Shown one piece after another: positions 41,472-52,098 of a DNA stretch of 64,000 bases. The first letter of the stretch is position 1; each line of letters starts with the position of its first letter. Made by a program: the position numbers and the translations under genes. The notes under the pieces were generated by a model. The model was not told the origin of the DNA, searched no databases, and saw only the letters and a program-made list of their open reading frames with translations. The stretch comes from Streptomyces cellostaticus. Lineage in GTDB: Bacteria; Actinomycetota; Actinomycetes; Streptomycetales; Streptomycetaceae. The stretch spans positions 246,779 through 310,778 of the forward strand of contig NZ_KQ948017.1 in NCBI RefSeq assembly GCF_001513965.1, read 5' to 3'.

Positions 41472-42691
41472 GCGGCGAGAACCGGCCGGGCACCGTGGGC
41501 AGGCGCCGGTTCCTGCACGGTGCCGCGCTCGCGGGAGCCGGGCTCGCCACCGGTGCCGCCGCCCCCACCGCGGCCGTCGCCCCCGCGGCGGCCGTCGCCC
41601 CCTTCCACGGCCCCCACCAGGCGTCCGTGCTCGCGCCGCCGCGGCGGACCAGTGTGTTCGTCTCCCTGGACGTGACCGCGGAGCACCGCGCGGACCTGGC
41701 CGACCTGCTGCGCACCCTCACCGACCGGGCCCGTTTCCTGACCTCCGGCGGGACGCCGTCCCCCGTGGGCATCACCGGGCCGCCCGCGGACTCGGGCATC
41801 CTGGGCGACCGCCTGCCCTCCGGAGAACTGGCCGTGACCGTCGGTGTGGGTGCCTCGCTCTTCGACGACCGGTTCGGGCTGGCCGCCCGCGCACCCCGGC
41901 GGCTGACCGCCATGCCGGCCTTCCCGGACGACGACCTGCGCGCCGACTGGTGCCACGGCGACCTCAGTCTCCAACTGCACGCCGACGACCCGGACACCAC
42001 CCTGCACGCGCTGCGCGACATCGCCCGGCACACCCGGGGCGGCCTGCAGGTCCGCTGGCGCCTGGACGGGTTCACCAGCCCGCCCCGGCCCTCCGGCACC
42101 CCGCGCAATCTGCTGGGGTTCAAGGACGGCACCGCCAATCCGGACGCGGCCGGTGCCCGCGAGATGAACCGCCTGGTGTGGGTGGGCAGGGGCATGGGCG
42201 AGCCGGACTGGGCGGTCGGCGGCAGCTACCAGGTCGTCCGGCTGATCCGCATGCTGGTGGAGTTCTGGGACCGGGTCTCGCTGAGCGAGCAGGAGCGCAT
42301 GTTCGGCCGTGCCCGCTCCTCCGGCGCACCGCTGGACGGCGACCACGAGCACGACACGCCGAAGTACGCCGACGATCCCAAGGGCGACGTCATCCCGCTG
42401 GACGCCCACATCCGCCTCGCCAATCCCCGCGCGGCCGCCACCGCCGACCAGCGCATCCTGCGCCGCGCCTACAACTACGACCGCGGCATGGACGCCAACG
42501 GCAACCTCGACATGGGCCTGCTGTTCTGCTGCTACCAGCAGGACCTGGCCCGGCAGTTCGAGACCGTGCAGCGCCGGCTGGCGGGCGAGCCGCTCACCGA
42601 CTACATCACCCCGTTCGGCGGCGGCTACTTCTTCGCCCTGCCCGGCGTAAGGGACGCCACGGACTGGTACGGACGGGCTCTGCTCGGCTGA
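41468..42691 (+). CDS. efeB: EfeB deferrochelatase / DyP-type haem peroxidase (Tat-exported)
   Basis: 407 residues. A twin-arginine signal '[13 protein letters not shown]' starts a ~45-residue leader, so it is exported folded with haem. DyP motifs: GxxDG as '[12 protein letters not shown]' (distal Asp), and '[13 protein letters not shown]' with the proximal-region His and distal Arg. It should oxidise iron or release it from haem together with EfeO. The ATG at 41468 overlaps the efeO stop; a longer frame from 41447 is rejected. No terminator is clear after it, only a weak CCTGTC/GACAGG pairing. Confidence 0.93.
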   Translation: MSGENRPGTVGRRRFLHGAALAGAGLATGAAAPTAAVAPAAAVAPFHGPHQASVLAPPRRTSVFVSLDVTAEHRADLADLLRTLTDRARFLTSGGTPSPVGITGPPADSGILGDRLPSGELAVTVGVGASLFDDRFGLAARAPRRLTAMPAFPDDDLRADWCHGDLSLQLHADDPDTTLHALRDIARHTRGGLQVRWRLDGFTSPPRPSGTPRNLLGFKDGTANPDAAGAREMNRLVWVGRGMGEPDWAVGGSYQVVRLIRMLVEFWDRVSLSEQERMFGRARSSGAPLDGDHEHDTPKYADDPKGDVIPLDAHIRLANPRAAATADQRILRRAYNYDRGMDANGNLDMGLLFCCYQQDLARQFETVQRRLAGEPLTDYITPFGGGYFFALPGVRDATDWYGRALLG

Positions 42692-42867
42692 ACCTGTCCG
42701 GACAACTCTGCGGGCCGACAGGTCAATTCACCGTCAAGATTTGCCCCAGCATCCCTGACCCGGAGTTCACTCCCGCGCCATCATCACTCCGCCGGAGCGC
42801 CCCGCGACGGGCGCAGCATCCGTGCTCGTACGGCGCACAGACGTTCCCGCCCGGAGGGTGAACCACC

Positions 42868-44685
42868 ATGGCCAGCAGAGGAAGACGAGCGGCGGTACGG
42901 AGCCTTGGGGCTCTCGCCGGAGCCGCGGCACTCACGGTGCTCGGCAGCAACGCGCCCGGCTGGGCGGCGGTGACCTCCGGGCATGCCTCGACCGCGACCC
43001 CCGTCAAGCACGTCGTCGTGCTCTTCGACGAGAACATCTCCTTCGACCACTACTTCGCCACCTACCCGAAGGCCGCCAACACGGACGGCACGAAGTTCAC
43101 GGCGTCGAAGAACACCCCGAAGGACATCGACACCCTGGCCCACGCCGGGCTGCTGACGAAGAACCCCAACCAGTACACGCCCAAGCGGCTCTCCCCCGCC
43201 CAGGCGATGACCTGCGACCAGAACCACTCCTACGGCCCGGAGCAGTACGCCTACAACGGCGGCAAGGCCGACCAGTTCGTGCAGAACACCGAGGTCGACA
43301 AGTGCAGCGGCGGCCTGTTCGGTGAACCCGGCCTGGCGATGGACTACTACGACGGCAACACCGTCACCGCCCTGTGGAACTACGCCCAGCACTACTCCCT
43401 GAGCGACCGGTCCTTCAGCTCGGTCTACGGCCCCTCCACTCCCGGCGCCCTCAACCTGATCTCCGGTCAGACGCACGGCGTGGTGTCGGTCGACCCGGCC
43501 ACCGGCAAGCGGACGGCGACCCCCGACCCGTACGCGGTCAAGTCGCCCGACGCGAAGGGCGTGGGCACGGTGGTCAACGACCCCGACCCGGCCTTCGACG
43601 ACTGCTCCGGCAAGGACCACACCAGCACCAACGCGCTGGCGGCCCTGCAGGGCAGGAACATCGGTGACCTACTCAACACAAAGAAGGTGACCTGGGGCTG
43701 GTTCCAGGGCGGCTTCCGGCCCTCGACCGCGTGGAACGGGACATCCGGGGCGTACGCCAAGTGCGACACCACGCACGCCAACGTGGGCGGCGCGGCCGTC
43801 GCCGACTACAGCCCGCACCACAACCCGTTCTCGTACTACAAGTCGACGGCCAACCCGCATCACCTGCCGCCGAAGAGTGTCGCCGAGATCGGCCACAACG
43901 GGCCGGCCAACCACAACTACGACCTGACCGACTTCACCGCTGCCGTGAAGGCGGGCAAGCTCCCGGCCGTCAGCTTCGTGAAGGCCGGTGAGTACCAGGA
44001 CGGCCACGCCGGCTACTCCGACCCGCTCGACGAACAGCACTTCCTCGTCCGGCAGATCAACGCGATCCAGAGCTCGCCGCAGTGGAGGTCGACAGCGATC
44101 GTCGTCGCCTACGACGACTCCGACGGCTGGTACGACCATGCCTACGTCGCCCCGCGCAACGGCTCGAAGGACACCTCGCTCGGCTCCAACGGCAAGGCCA
44201 CCGACAGCCCGGCCTGCCAGAACGGCCCGAAGGCGTCCGGCGGCTACGCCGACCGCTGCGGCCCCGGCACCCGCCAGCCGCTGCTCGTGATCTCGCCCTA
44301 CAGCAAGGTCGACAAGGTCGACCACACCCTGACCGACCAGGCGTCCCTCACCCGGTTCATCGAGGACAACTGGCACACCGGCCGGATCGGCGACCACTCC
44401 TTCGACGCGACGGCCGGCTCCCTGGCGGGCATGTTCGACTTCCGGCACCCGAACAACAAGCAGGTGCTGCTGAACTCGGACGGCTCGGTGAAGTCCGTCG
44501 GCCCCATCAAGCACGTCGCCGCAGTGGCCACGAGCATCACCCCCGGCCCGGCGATGCAGAACACCGCCGCCACCACCGGCACCTCCGGGTTCCCGACCCT
44601 CCCGGTCGGCCTCGGCGTGGGCGCCCTGCTGGCCGCCGGCGCCACGGGCACGTACCTCACGCTGCGCCGCAGGCAGCACTCCTGA
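42868..44685 (+). CDS. Secreted phosphoesterase (phospholipase C / acid phosphatase AcpA type)
   Basis: 605 residues. The signal peptide (~1-34) ends 'GWAAV'. The catalytic signature 'VLFDENISFDHYFATYPKAA' is close to the family ENxSFDHYFGTYP. Later conserved parts are 'SDPLDEQHFLVRQINAIQ', 'AIVVAYDDSDGWYDHAY' and 'CGPGTRQPLLVISPYSKVD'. A C-terminal membrane helix 'LGVGALLAAGATGTYLTL' plus basic 'RRRQHS' suggests cell-surface anchoring. Likely an extracellular phosphatase or phospholipase, maybe phosphate-responsive, though no PHO box was identified. A strong terminator follows. Confidence 0.9.
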   Translation: MASRGRRAAVRSLGALAGAAALTVLGSNAPGWAAVTSGHASTATPVKHVVVLFDENISFDHYFATYPKAANTDGTKFTASKNTPKDIDTLAHAGLLTKNPNQYTPKRLSPAQAMTCDQNHSYGPEQYAYNGGKADQFVQNTEVDKCSGGLFGEPGLAMDYYDGNTVTALWNYAQHYSLSDRSFSSVYGPSTPGALNLISGQTHGVVSVDPATGKRTATPDPYAVKSPDAKGVGTVVNDPDPAFDDCSGKDHTSTNALAALQGRNIGDLLNTKKVTWGWFQGGFRPSTAWNGTSGAYAKCDTTHANVGGAAVADYSPHHNPFSYYKSTANPHHLPPKSVAEIGHNGPANHNYDLTDFTAAVKAGKLPAVSFVKAGEYQDGHAGYSDPLDEQHFLVRQINAIQSSPQWRSTAIVVAYDDSDGWYDHAYVAPRNGSKDTSLGSNGKATDSPACQNGPKASGGYADRCGPGTRQPLLVISPYSKVDKVDHTLTDQASLTRFIEDNWHTGRIGDHSFDATAGSLAGMFDFRHPNNKQVLLNSDGSVKSVGPIKHVAAVATSITPGPAMQNTAATTGTSGFPTLPVGLGVGALLAAGATGTYLTLRRRQHS

Positions 44686-44703
44686 CACACACCGCTGCAC
44701 GCG

Positions 44704-44736
44704 CGTACGCCCCCGGCCGGCATCCGGGGGCGTACG
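44704..44736 (+). terminator. Terminator after phosphoesterase gene
   Basis: Perfect 13-bp stem CGTACGCCCCCGG (44704-44716) / CCGGGGGCGTACG (44724-44736), 7-nt loop, 18 nt after the stop codon. Confidence 0.78.
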
Positions 44737-44801
44737 TCGTGTCCGCCCCCTTCTCTCGCTGAAAACGGCTGGCCCCGTGGGGTTCGCGATGCTGGGATGG
44801 C

Positions 44802-45806
44802 GTGATGGGACATGAGGCGTCACTCACCGTGGACCGCGGCCGCTACCAGGAAGCGGTGACTCCCTGGGAACAGGAGTCCTGGCGGAACGCGGCGCTGGAC
44901 TGGGTGCACGGCCGGCTCGCCGCGCACGGTCTGCGGGCGGACGGTCCGTTGCAGGTGCGGCTGCGGCCGTGGTCCGTCCTGGTGCGGGTGCCCGTGGCGG
45001 GCCGGGAAGCCGTCTGGTTCAAGGGGAATCCGTCGGCCAGCGGCTTCGAGGGTGCGCTGACCGCCGCGCTGGCCCGCTGGGTGCCGGAGCATGTCCTGGA
45101 GCCGCTGGCGGTCGACGCCGACCGCGGCTGGTCGTTGCTGCCCGACGGGGGCGCGCTCTTCCGGACCGTGCTGGAGCGTGCGACCGTCGGGCCCGGCGCC
45201 TGGGAGCGCCTTCTGGGCCAGTACGCAAGCATGCAGTACGCCTTGGTCCCGCACACACGGGAGATCGAACGGCTGGGTGTCCCGAGCGCCCGGACCCCGA
45301 AGCTGCCGGAGGCCTTCGACAAGCTGCTCGCGGAGAACGCGGCACTGGGGCCGGACGAACGCGCGCGGCTCGCCGCACTCCGGCCCCGTCTCCTGGACTG
45401 GTGCACCGAACTCGCGGCCCTGGGCATCCCCGACTCCCTCGACCACTCGGATCTGCACGACGGCCAGCTGTTCAACCCGGAACCGGGCCGGTACACCTTC
45501 TTCGACTGGGGCGACGCCGCCGTCTCCCATCCGTTCTGCAGCCTGCGGGTCACCGCCCGCAGGGCCTGCGACCGGTACGGGCCCGACGTACTGCCGCGCC
45601 TGCGCGACGCCTATCTGGAGCCGTGGACGGGAGCCGGCCGTACGGCAGCGGAACTGCGGCGAGCGGTGCGGCTCGCCTGGCGGCTGAGCGCCCTGGGGCG
45701 TGCCCGCGCCTGGGGCCGCCTGTTTCCGACCGCGCCCGAAACCCCTCTCCTGGCCGCGGAGAGCGCCCACTCGCTGCTGGAACTCTTCGAGGACCCTCCG
45801 TTCTAG
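44802..45806 (+). CDS. Aminoglycoside-phosphotransferase-family protein
   Basis: 334 residues, cytosolic. The catalytic loop reads 'SLDHSDLHDGQLFNPEPG', where Gln stands in place of the usual Asn, and the metal-binding part reads 'YTFFDWGDAAVSHPFCSL'. 'REAVWFKGNPSASGFEGAL' is the nucleotide-side Lys region. The family phosphorylates antibiotics or metabolites; many Streptomyces members of this subgroup have no known substrate. The frame opens with GTG-ATG at 44802/44805 and either may be used. The next gene starts 54 nt later in the same direction. Confidence 0.85.
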   Translation: MMGHEASLTVDRGRYQEAVTPWEQESWRNAALDWVHGRLAAHGLRADGPLQVRLRPWSVLVRVPVAGREAVWFKGNPSASGFEGALTAALARWVPEHVLEPLAVDADRGWSLLPDGGALFRTVLERATVGPGAWERLLGQYASMQYALVPHTREIERLGVPSARTPKLPEAFDKLLAENAALGPDERARLAALRPRLLDWCTELAALGIPDSLDHSDLHDGQLFNPEPGRYTFFDWGDAAVSHPFCSLRVTARRACDRYGPDVLPRLRDAYLEPWTGAGRTAAELRRAVRLAWRLSALGRARAWGRLFPTAPETPLLAAESAHSLLELFEDPPF

Positions 45807-45860
45807 GCGACACGCCGCCGCACTCGCCGTACCGCCCTCGCGCGGCGGACACGTGACCGC

Positions 45861-46865
45861 ATGACCCGGTTCTCCGCGTCCCCGGCCACGCCGGTCGGAC
45901 GCCGTGCCGTGCTGTGGGCCGTGGCGGGTGCCGCGCTCGGTGCTGCGGCGGGGTGCTCCGGTGCTGCGGCCTCCCGTGCGCGGCCGGCTCCGTGGTCCTC
46001 GGGCACCGCCTCACCGTGGCCGTCCCCCGCCCTCCCCCGCACCACTGCGTGGCGCCCGACCTCTGCCGAGGTCGACCCGGAGGTCAAGCTGCGTGCCGTA
46101 CGGCTCGTGGAGGCGATCGGCGCCTGGCCGTACGGGCACGGCGGCCGGGCCGCGGCCAGGTCGCGCGTCGCGGCGCTGGGGCTGGGGCTGCCGAGGGATC
46201 TCGTCGACCAGGCCGGGCCGCTGCTCCCGGCGGCCGACCAGGCGGCGCTGCAGGTCGTCGACGCCCAGTACGGCGGGATCCTGGCCCGTTCGGCCAGTGT
46301 GCCGGTGGTGTGCCGGCAGTGGACGCGGCACAGCGCCACCGTGCGCGCGGGCGGTACGACGGTCGACGTGCGGCTCTTCCGCTCGGCGCGCGGCTGGAGC
46401 GTCGACGCCCTGCATCCGGCGCGTCCGGGACCGGCCGCCGCCTCGCCCGCCCCGGACGTCCGGGCGGTCCTGTCCGACGACCGGATCACCCTGCCTCCCG
46501 CGGCGGCCGCCGACCTGCGCAGCGGGCAGGTGCACAGCAGCGTGACGAAGGCGATGCTCGCGCTCTCGGGGACGTACCGGCTGGGGGTGAGCGTCGTCCG
46601 CTCCGGGCATCCGCTGGACGTCTTCGGCACCAGCCGGCCCAGCGACCATCCGCGCGGCCGGGCCTTCGACGTGTGGCAGATCGACGGCCACACCGTGGTC
46701 CTGCCGACGACCCCGCGCAGCCTGATCGAGCGGTTCATGCGGGATGCCGCGGCCGCCGGGTCCTACAACGTCGGCGGTCCCGTGCTGCTGACGGGCGGCA
46801 GCCCCGGCCAGTTCTTCAGCGATGCCACCCACCACGACCACGTGCACATCGGCTTCCGCAGCTGA
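45861..46865 (+). CDS. Lipoprotein with M15-like (D-Ala-D-Ala carboxypeptidase type) domain
   Basis: 334 residues. A lipobox 'LGAAAGCSG' shows surface anchoring. The C-terminal ~110 residues carry the zinc site of the M15/hedgehog-like fold: 'RPSDHPRGRAFDVWQIDG' (His, Asp) and 'ATHHDHVHIGF' (His). The middle region (~70-200) is unassigned. Relatives cut peptide bonds in peptidoglycan stems, so a wall-remodelling role is likely. Downstream, 199 nt later and in the same direction, is the dimethylformamidase-like gene. Confidence 0.82.
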   Translation: MTRFSASPATPVGRRAVLWAVAGAALGAAAGCSGAAASRARPAPWSSGTASPWPSPALPRTTAWRPTSAEVDPEVKLRAVRLVEAIGAWPYGHGGRAAARSRVAALGLGLPRDLVDQAGPLLPAADQAALQVVDAQYGGILARSASVPVVCRQWTRHSATVRAGGTTVDVRLFRSARGWSVDALHPARPGPAAASPAPDVRAVLSDDRITLPPAAAADLRSGQVHSSVTKAMLALSGTYRLGVSVVRSGHPLDVFGTSRPSDHPRGRAFDVWQIDGHTVVLPTTPRSLIERFMRDAAAAGSYNVGGPVLLTGGSPGQFFSDATHHDHVHIGFRS

Positions 46866-47064
46866 CAGGCCGGTGCGGCACCGCTCACTCACCACTCGCA
46901 TGGCACAACGTCCGTTGCCGGCCTGGCGTGCCCTCGTCCGCGTGTCCCGCCGGGCTCCGCCCCTCCCGGTGCCGTCGCCCCCATGCCCTGGTGCGGTTGC
47001 GCCGGGCGGAGCAGTATCGGGAGCCTGGACGCGGCACGGACCGGGGGCGGATCCGGGAGGAGCA

Positions 47065-48636
47065 GTGACCCCAGCCCACGGCGATCCACCCCCGCACGGC
47101 CATGGCCTGGCCCGCCGGGTCTTCCTGACCCTGTGCGCCGGCGCGGGCCTGGGCGCGGCCTGCGCCTGTACGCCCGGGCCGCACCGTGTGCACCTGCGCC
47201 CCTTCGGCGGAGACGACGGGCGGCTGCGTCCGGAGGCCGAACGGGACGCGCCGGGCACCGCCGACTGGCGCATCCGCTCGGCGGGCCCGCCGGACGCGGT
47301 GACCGGCTACACCGACCGGGTGAGCGTGCGGCCGGGCGAGGAGTGCGGCCTGCATGTGTCGACCACCGCGGCCTCGTTCCGGGTCTCGGCGTTCCGCGTC
47401 GGCTGGTACGGCGGTCGGCAGGCCCACCGCATATGGACATCGCCCCGCATACCCGGCCGCACCCAGCCGCCCCCACGGCTGCTGTCCGGCACCCGCACCG
47501 TGCGCGCCGACTGGCCCACCACACTGACCCTGGACACCGACGGATGGCCGGAGGGCGCGTATCTGCTGCGTCTCGAGTCGGACACCGGCCATCAGCGGTA
47601 CGTCCCGCTGATCGTCCGCTCCGCCGAGGGCGCGGGCCGCACGGTCCTGCTGCACGCCCCGGCCACCTGGCAGGCCTACAACCGCTGGGGCGGCTACAGC
47701 CTCTACGCGGGCTCCTCGGGCGCCTACGCCACCCGGTCGCTCGCGGTCAGCTTCGACCGCCCCTACGACGGCGACGGCGCGGAGAAGTTCCTGGTCTACG
47801 AACGGGCGCTGGTGGTGCTGGCCGAACGCCTGGGCATCCCGCTCGCCTACACCACCGGCGTCGACGTCCACCGGGACCCCTCGGTGCTGTACGGAGCGCA
47901 CACCGTCGTCTGTCTGGGACACGACGAGTACTGGACGCCCGAGCAGCGGGCACACGTCACCCGGGCCCGGGACACCGGCGCGAACCTCGCCTTCCTCGGC
48001 GCGAACACCTGTTTCCGCCGGGTCCGGCTCGAGGACGGGCAGGGGGCGGGCGAGCGCACGGTGGTCTGCTACAAGACGTCCTACCGCGCGGACCCGTACT
48101 ACGCGTCCGACCCGGAGCTGGTGACCACCGAGTACCGCAGCCCGCCCGCCGCCGATCCGGAGTCGTCCCTCACCGGCGTGCTCTACGAGGGCTATCCGGT
48201 CGACGCCCCCTACGTCGTCCACGCCGCCGACCACTGGCTGTACGACGGCACCGGCGTACGCCCCGGCGACGGCTTCGCGCATCTCGTCGGCGTCGAGTAC
48301 GACCGGGTCACACCGGCCACCCTCACCCCCGGCCCGCTGGAGATCACCGCGCACTCCCCCGTGGTGTGCGCCGGCCGCCCCAGTCACAGCGACTCCGCGT
48401 ACTACGTCGCACCCGGTGGCGCGGGCGTCTTCGCGACCGGCACCATGCGCTGGGTGGAGGCGCTGCTGGCCGGCACGGGCAAACTCGGCCGCGACCACGG
48501 CATGGACGCCCGTACGCGTGCGTTCGTCACCCGCACCACGGAGAACCTGCTGCGCACCTTCGCGCGGGGCCCGGCGGCCCGCCACGGTCCACCGCCCCGT
48601 ACGAACGTGCAGGAGGTCTACGGCGGCACGGTGTGA
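47065..48636 (+). CDS. N,N-dimethylformamidase beta-subunit-like secreted protein
   Basis: 523 residues. The GTG at 47065 has a GGAGG site four nucleotides upstream. The N-terminus 'GLARRVFLTLCAGAGLGAAC' is Tat-like and ends in a cysteine-rich, lipobox-like stretch, so export is likely. The body matches the large-subunit C-terminal domain of dimethylformamidase: 'FRVSAFRVGWYGG', 'QAYNRWGGYSLYAGS', 'CLGHDEYWTPEQRAHV', 'LAFLGANTCFRRVRL'. The true amidase needs a small subunit not seen here. Most exported actinobacterial relatives have no tested activity; function should be left open. Confidence 0.8.
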   Translation: MTPAHGDPPPHGHGLARRVFLTLCAGAGLGAACACTPGPHRVHLRPFGGDDGRLRPEAERDAPGTADWRIRSAGPPDAVTGYTDRVSVRPGEECGLHVSTTAASFRVSAFRVGWYGGRQAHRIWTSPRIPGRTQPPPRLLSGTRTVRADWPTTLTLDTDGWPEGAYLLRLESDTGHQRYVPLIVRSAEGAGRTVLLHAPATWQAYNRWGGYSLYAGSSGAYATRSLAVSFDRPYDGDGAEKFLVYERALVVLAERLGIPLAYTTGVDVHRDPSVLYGAHTVVCLGHDEYWTPEQRAHVTRARDTGANLAFLGANTCFRRVRLEDGQGAGERTVVCYKTSYRADPYYASDPELVTTEYRSPPAADPESSLTGVLYEGYPVDAPYVVHAADHWLYDGTGVRPGDGFAHLVGVEYDRVTPATLTPGPLEITAHSPVVCAGRPSHSDSAYYVAPGGAGVFATGTMRWVEALLAGTGKLGRDHGMDARTRAFVTRTTENLLRTFARGPAARHGPPPRTNVQEVYGGTV

Positions 48637-48658
48637 CCGCGGCGGCCGGGCCCCGGCG

Positions 48659-49478
<820 letters not shown>

Positions 49479-49523
49479 GACCCGAAGGTAGACCGCCACT
49501 AGGCCAGATCCCGTCCTAAAGGG

Positions 49524-50108
49524 TCAGTGGCCTCCTGAGGGCTGGTCGCAGCCCGTGTGGTCGGGATAGCCGCCGAAGGCGTCCGCCTTGGTCTGCGCGC
49601 TGTCCATCTCCCCCTCCAGGCACACCGGGTAGTCGTCGACCTCGACGAGGAAGCCGACGCCGGCCGAGCCGTTCTGGTACGTCTGCACCTGCCCGGCGGG
49701 GTACCCGAGGCCGGTGAGGGCCTTGCGGGCGCTCTCGGCCGTGAAGTCCCCTCGCCTGCGCAGCGGTTCGAGTGCCTCCCGGACGCGCCCGATGGCCGCG
49801 AGCCCTTGGCAACGGCGCTTGCCGTGCAGCGGGAAGGGCACCATGAAGCCGTGGTTCTCGGCGTAGTGGTCGGTGGGCGGTGCCGTGGGGCTCGGGGTGT
49901 GCGTCGACGGCCGCGGCGTGGGGGTGGGGCTCTCGCCGGGGCAGGCGAAGTCGGCCGGTCGGCTCGGCGTCGCCACCGCACTCCGCGAGGCGCCGCCCGC
50001 ACCGGCGCCGTCCCCCGGGTGCTGCGCTCCGCACCCGGCCGCCAGCACTGCCAGCAGCGCCACCGGCAGCGGCGCGAGCCGGCGCGCCCTCATCCTGATC
50101 ACTGTCAT
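49524..50108 (-). CDS. Putative lipoprotein, function unknown
   Basis: 194 residues from the ATG at 50108. A basic N-terminus and hydrophobic run end in the lipobox 'VLAAGCGAQ'. A Pro/Thr-rich linker (~45-75) leads to a small folded domain with 'GKRRCQGLAAIGRVREALEP', 'FTAESARKALTGLGYPAG', 'VEVDDYPVCLEGEMD' and 'HTGCDQPSG'; three Cys may pair. Many Streptomyces carry similar small surface lipoproteins. No family name can be given. Confidence 0.72.
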   Translation of the reverse strand: MTVIRMRARRLAPLPVALLAVLAAGCGAQHPGDGAGAGGASRSAVATPSRPADFACPGESPTPTPRPSTHTPSPTAPPTDHYAENHGFMVPFPLHGKRRCQGLAAIGRVREALEPLRRRGDFTAESARKALTGLGYPAGQVQTYQNGSAGVGFLVEVDDYPVCLEGEMDSAQTKADAFGGYPDHTGCDQPSGGH

Positions 50109-50189
50109 GCCCCGATCATGACCGACTCGGCCGGCCGTCGGCATGAGTCTTCGTACTCAGAAGAACCGTCCCCGTGGAGGAGGTCATCC

Positions 50190-51549
50190 CATGCCCGCGG
50201 TCGGGGAGGCGGCGGACGTACGCGACTGGCGCGGCCCGGCTCCGAGGTCGTGGATCTGGCCGGGCACACCTGGTACCCGGACTGGTCGACTCGCACAGCC
50301 ATCCGGTGTGAGGGCTGGACATGGCCACGGGCACGGACCTGTCGGCCGTGAGGGACCTGGCCGGGCTGCGCGCGGCGCTCGCCCGGGCCGAGCGGGTGGC
50401 AGGCCTGGTGGTCGGCTACGGGCCTGGACCACAACGTCTTCGAGGGCCTGCCCGTCCACCACGACCTCGTGGCCGGCGTACTGGACGGCACGCCCCGCCT
50501 TCCTGCGCCTGTACGACGGCCATTCGGCGCTCGCCAACGGCGCGGCGCCGGCTGCCGCCGGGGTGGCCGGGCCCCGCTCCTTCGCCCAGCGCGCGCAGGT
50601 GGTGTGCGACGCCGATGGGCGGCCCACGGGTCACCTGATGGAGCATGCCGCAATGGACCTGGTGACCGGCTTCGCACCCCGACCGTCGTACGCCGAACGG
50701 CGCCCGCGGCTGCTGGAGCTGCTGTCCGCGATGGCCGCCACCGGGCTCACCGGCGCCCATACGGGAGACGGTGCTCCCTGTGCGACTGCGATGCGCGTCC
50801 CGAGTGCCCGGCACTGGCTGGTCGGCGGGTTCAAGTTCTTCATGGACGGCACCGTCGAGGGCGGCACGGCCTGGCTGGAGCGCCCCGACTGTCACGGCCG
50901 GGGCACGGACGCGTTCTGGCCGGGGCCCCGCAGGCGTACACCACCGCCGTACGCACCGTGCACACGGCCGGCGTGCGCACGGCCACGCGCGCGATCGGGG
51001 ACGCGGCCGTGCGCCACGTCCTGGACACCGTCGCCTCGCTCGGGCCCAGCGGTCGCGGGGCCCACCGGACAGGGCACTTCGAGACCGTCCCGAACGAACT
51101 CCTGTCCCTCTTCGCGGAGTTCGGCGTCACGGCCTCGCTGCACCCGGGGTGACGGCACCGACGAGTCGTCCCGCCGCCTGGGCTCCGAGCGGGTCGCCCG
51201 CGCCTGGCGGCTGCGGGACCTGCGCAAGGCCAGGGCGACGCTCGCCCTCGGCTCGGGCCGGCCCATCGCGCACTACGACGTGCGTGCCGTGCCGACGACG
51301 GCCCGCCGCCCGAAGGACGCCGCGGCACGGCGGCCGGGGCTCACGGCGTTGCAGGCGCTGGAGGGCTCCACCAGCCACGCGGCTGCGGCAGCCGGCGAAA
51401 CGGGCGTCGCCGGCCGCATCGCACCCGGCCACCGTGCCGACCTGACCGCCTTGTCCGTCGATCCGGTGCACGCAGCCTGCGACGAACTGACGGATGCGCC
51501 GGTCGTGTTGAGGGTGACCGGGGGCCACGTGGTGCATCAGGCGTCCTGA
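50190..51549 (+). pseudogene. Decayed amidohydrolase (YtcJ-like) gene with several frameshifts
   Basis: Pieces of one metal-dependent amidohydrolase appear in order but in different frames. Near 50260, 'VVDLAGHT' needs a one-base change to continue to 'VPGLVDSHSHPV' (metal His pair). 'GLDHNVFEGLPVHHDLVAG' lies near 50425, 'CDADGRPTGHLMEHAAMDLV' near 50605, 'GGFKFFMDGTVEGGTAWLE' near 50824, 'TATRAIGDAAVRHVLDTVAS' near 50980, and the end 'RIAPGHRADLTALSVDPVHA' near 51417. At least four shifts are needed, so this is a true pseudogene rather than one sequencing slip. Confidence 0.78.
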
Positions 51550-51570
51550 CGGAGCACCTCGTCAGCGGTG

Positions 51571-51740
<170 letters not shown>

Positions 51741-52098
51741 TCGGTACGCAACCGGCCGAACCCCGCGCGGGCGCGCAAAGGGCGGAAAGTACACCCGCTT
51801 CTCGCGGATCCTGATTGCGCGGTGCGCGGCCGATCGGAGCGGTCGCTTCCCCGCGTCGGTTAGACGTACTTTCCGCCACTTCCATGGAAGCACTACACCG
51901 ACGCAACCGCGAGGGCCGGGCGGGACTTCCGAGGTGGGCGGGCGGGCTGCACCACACCTCGATGCGACGGCCCATGACCCCGGTGGCCGGGACGTCGCGC
52001 TCCGTCACTCACGGTGCGAGCCCTGCCCCGTGCCAGGACGCCCGACGCTCCGGCCCGGAATCAACGCGTCGTCCACACGGTCGACTTCGCAGACCGCC
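51741..52098. other. Gene-free stretch with a 12-bp inverted repeat
   Basis: No gene seen. GGCGGAAAGTAC (51781-51792) and its exact reverse complement (51866-51877) enclose 73 nt, followed at once by the perfect palindrome CTTCCATGGAAG (51879-51890). This could fold as an RNA stem downstream of the tRNA-like element or mark a small mobile-element scar. Confidence 0.55.
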
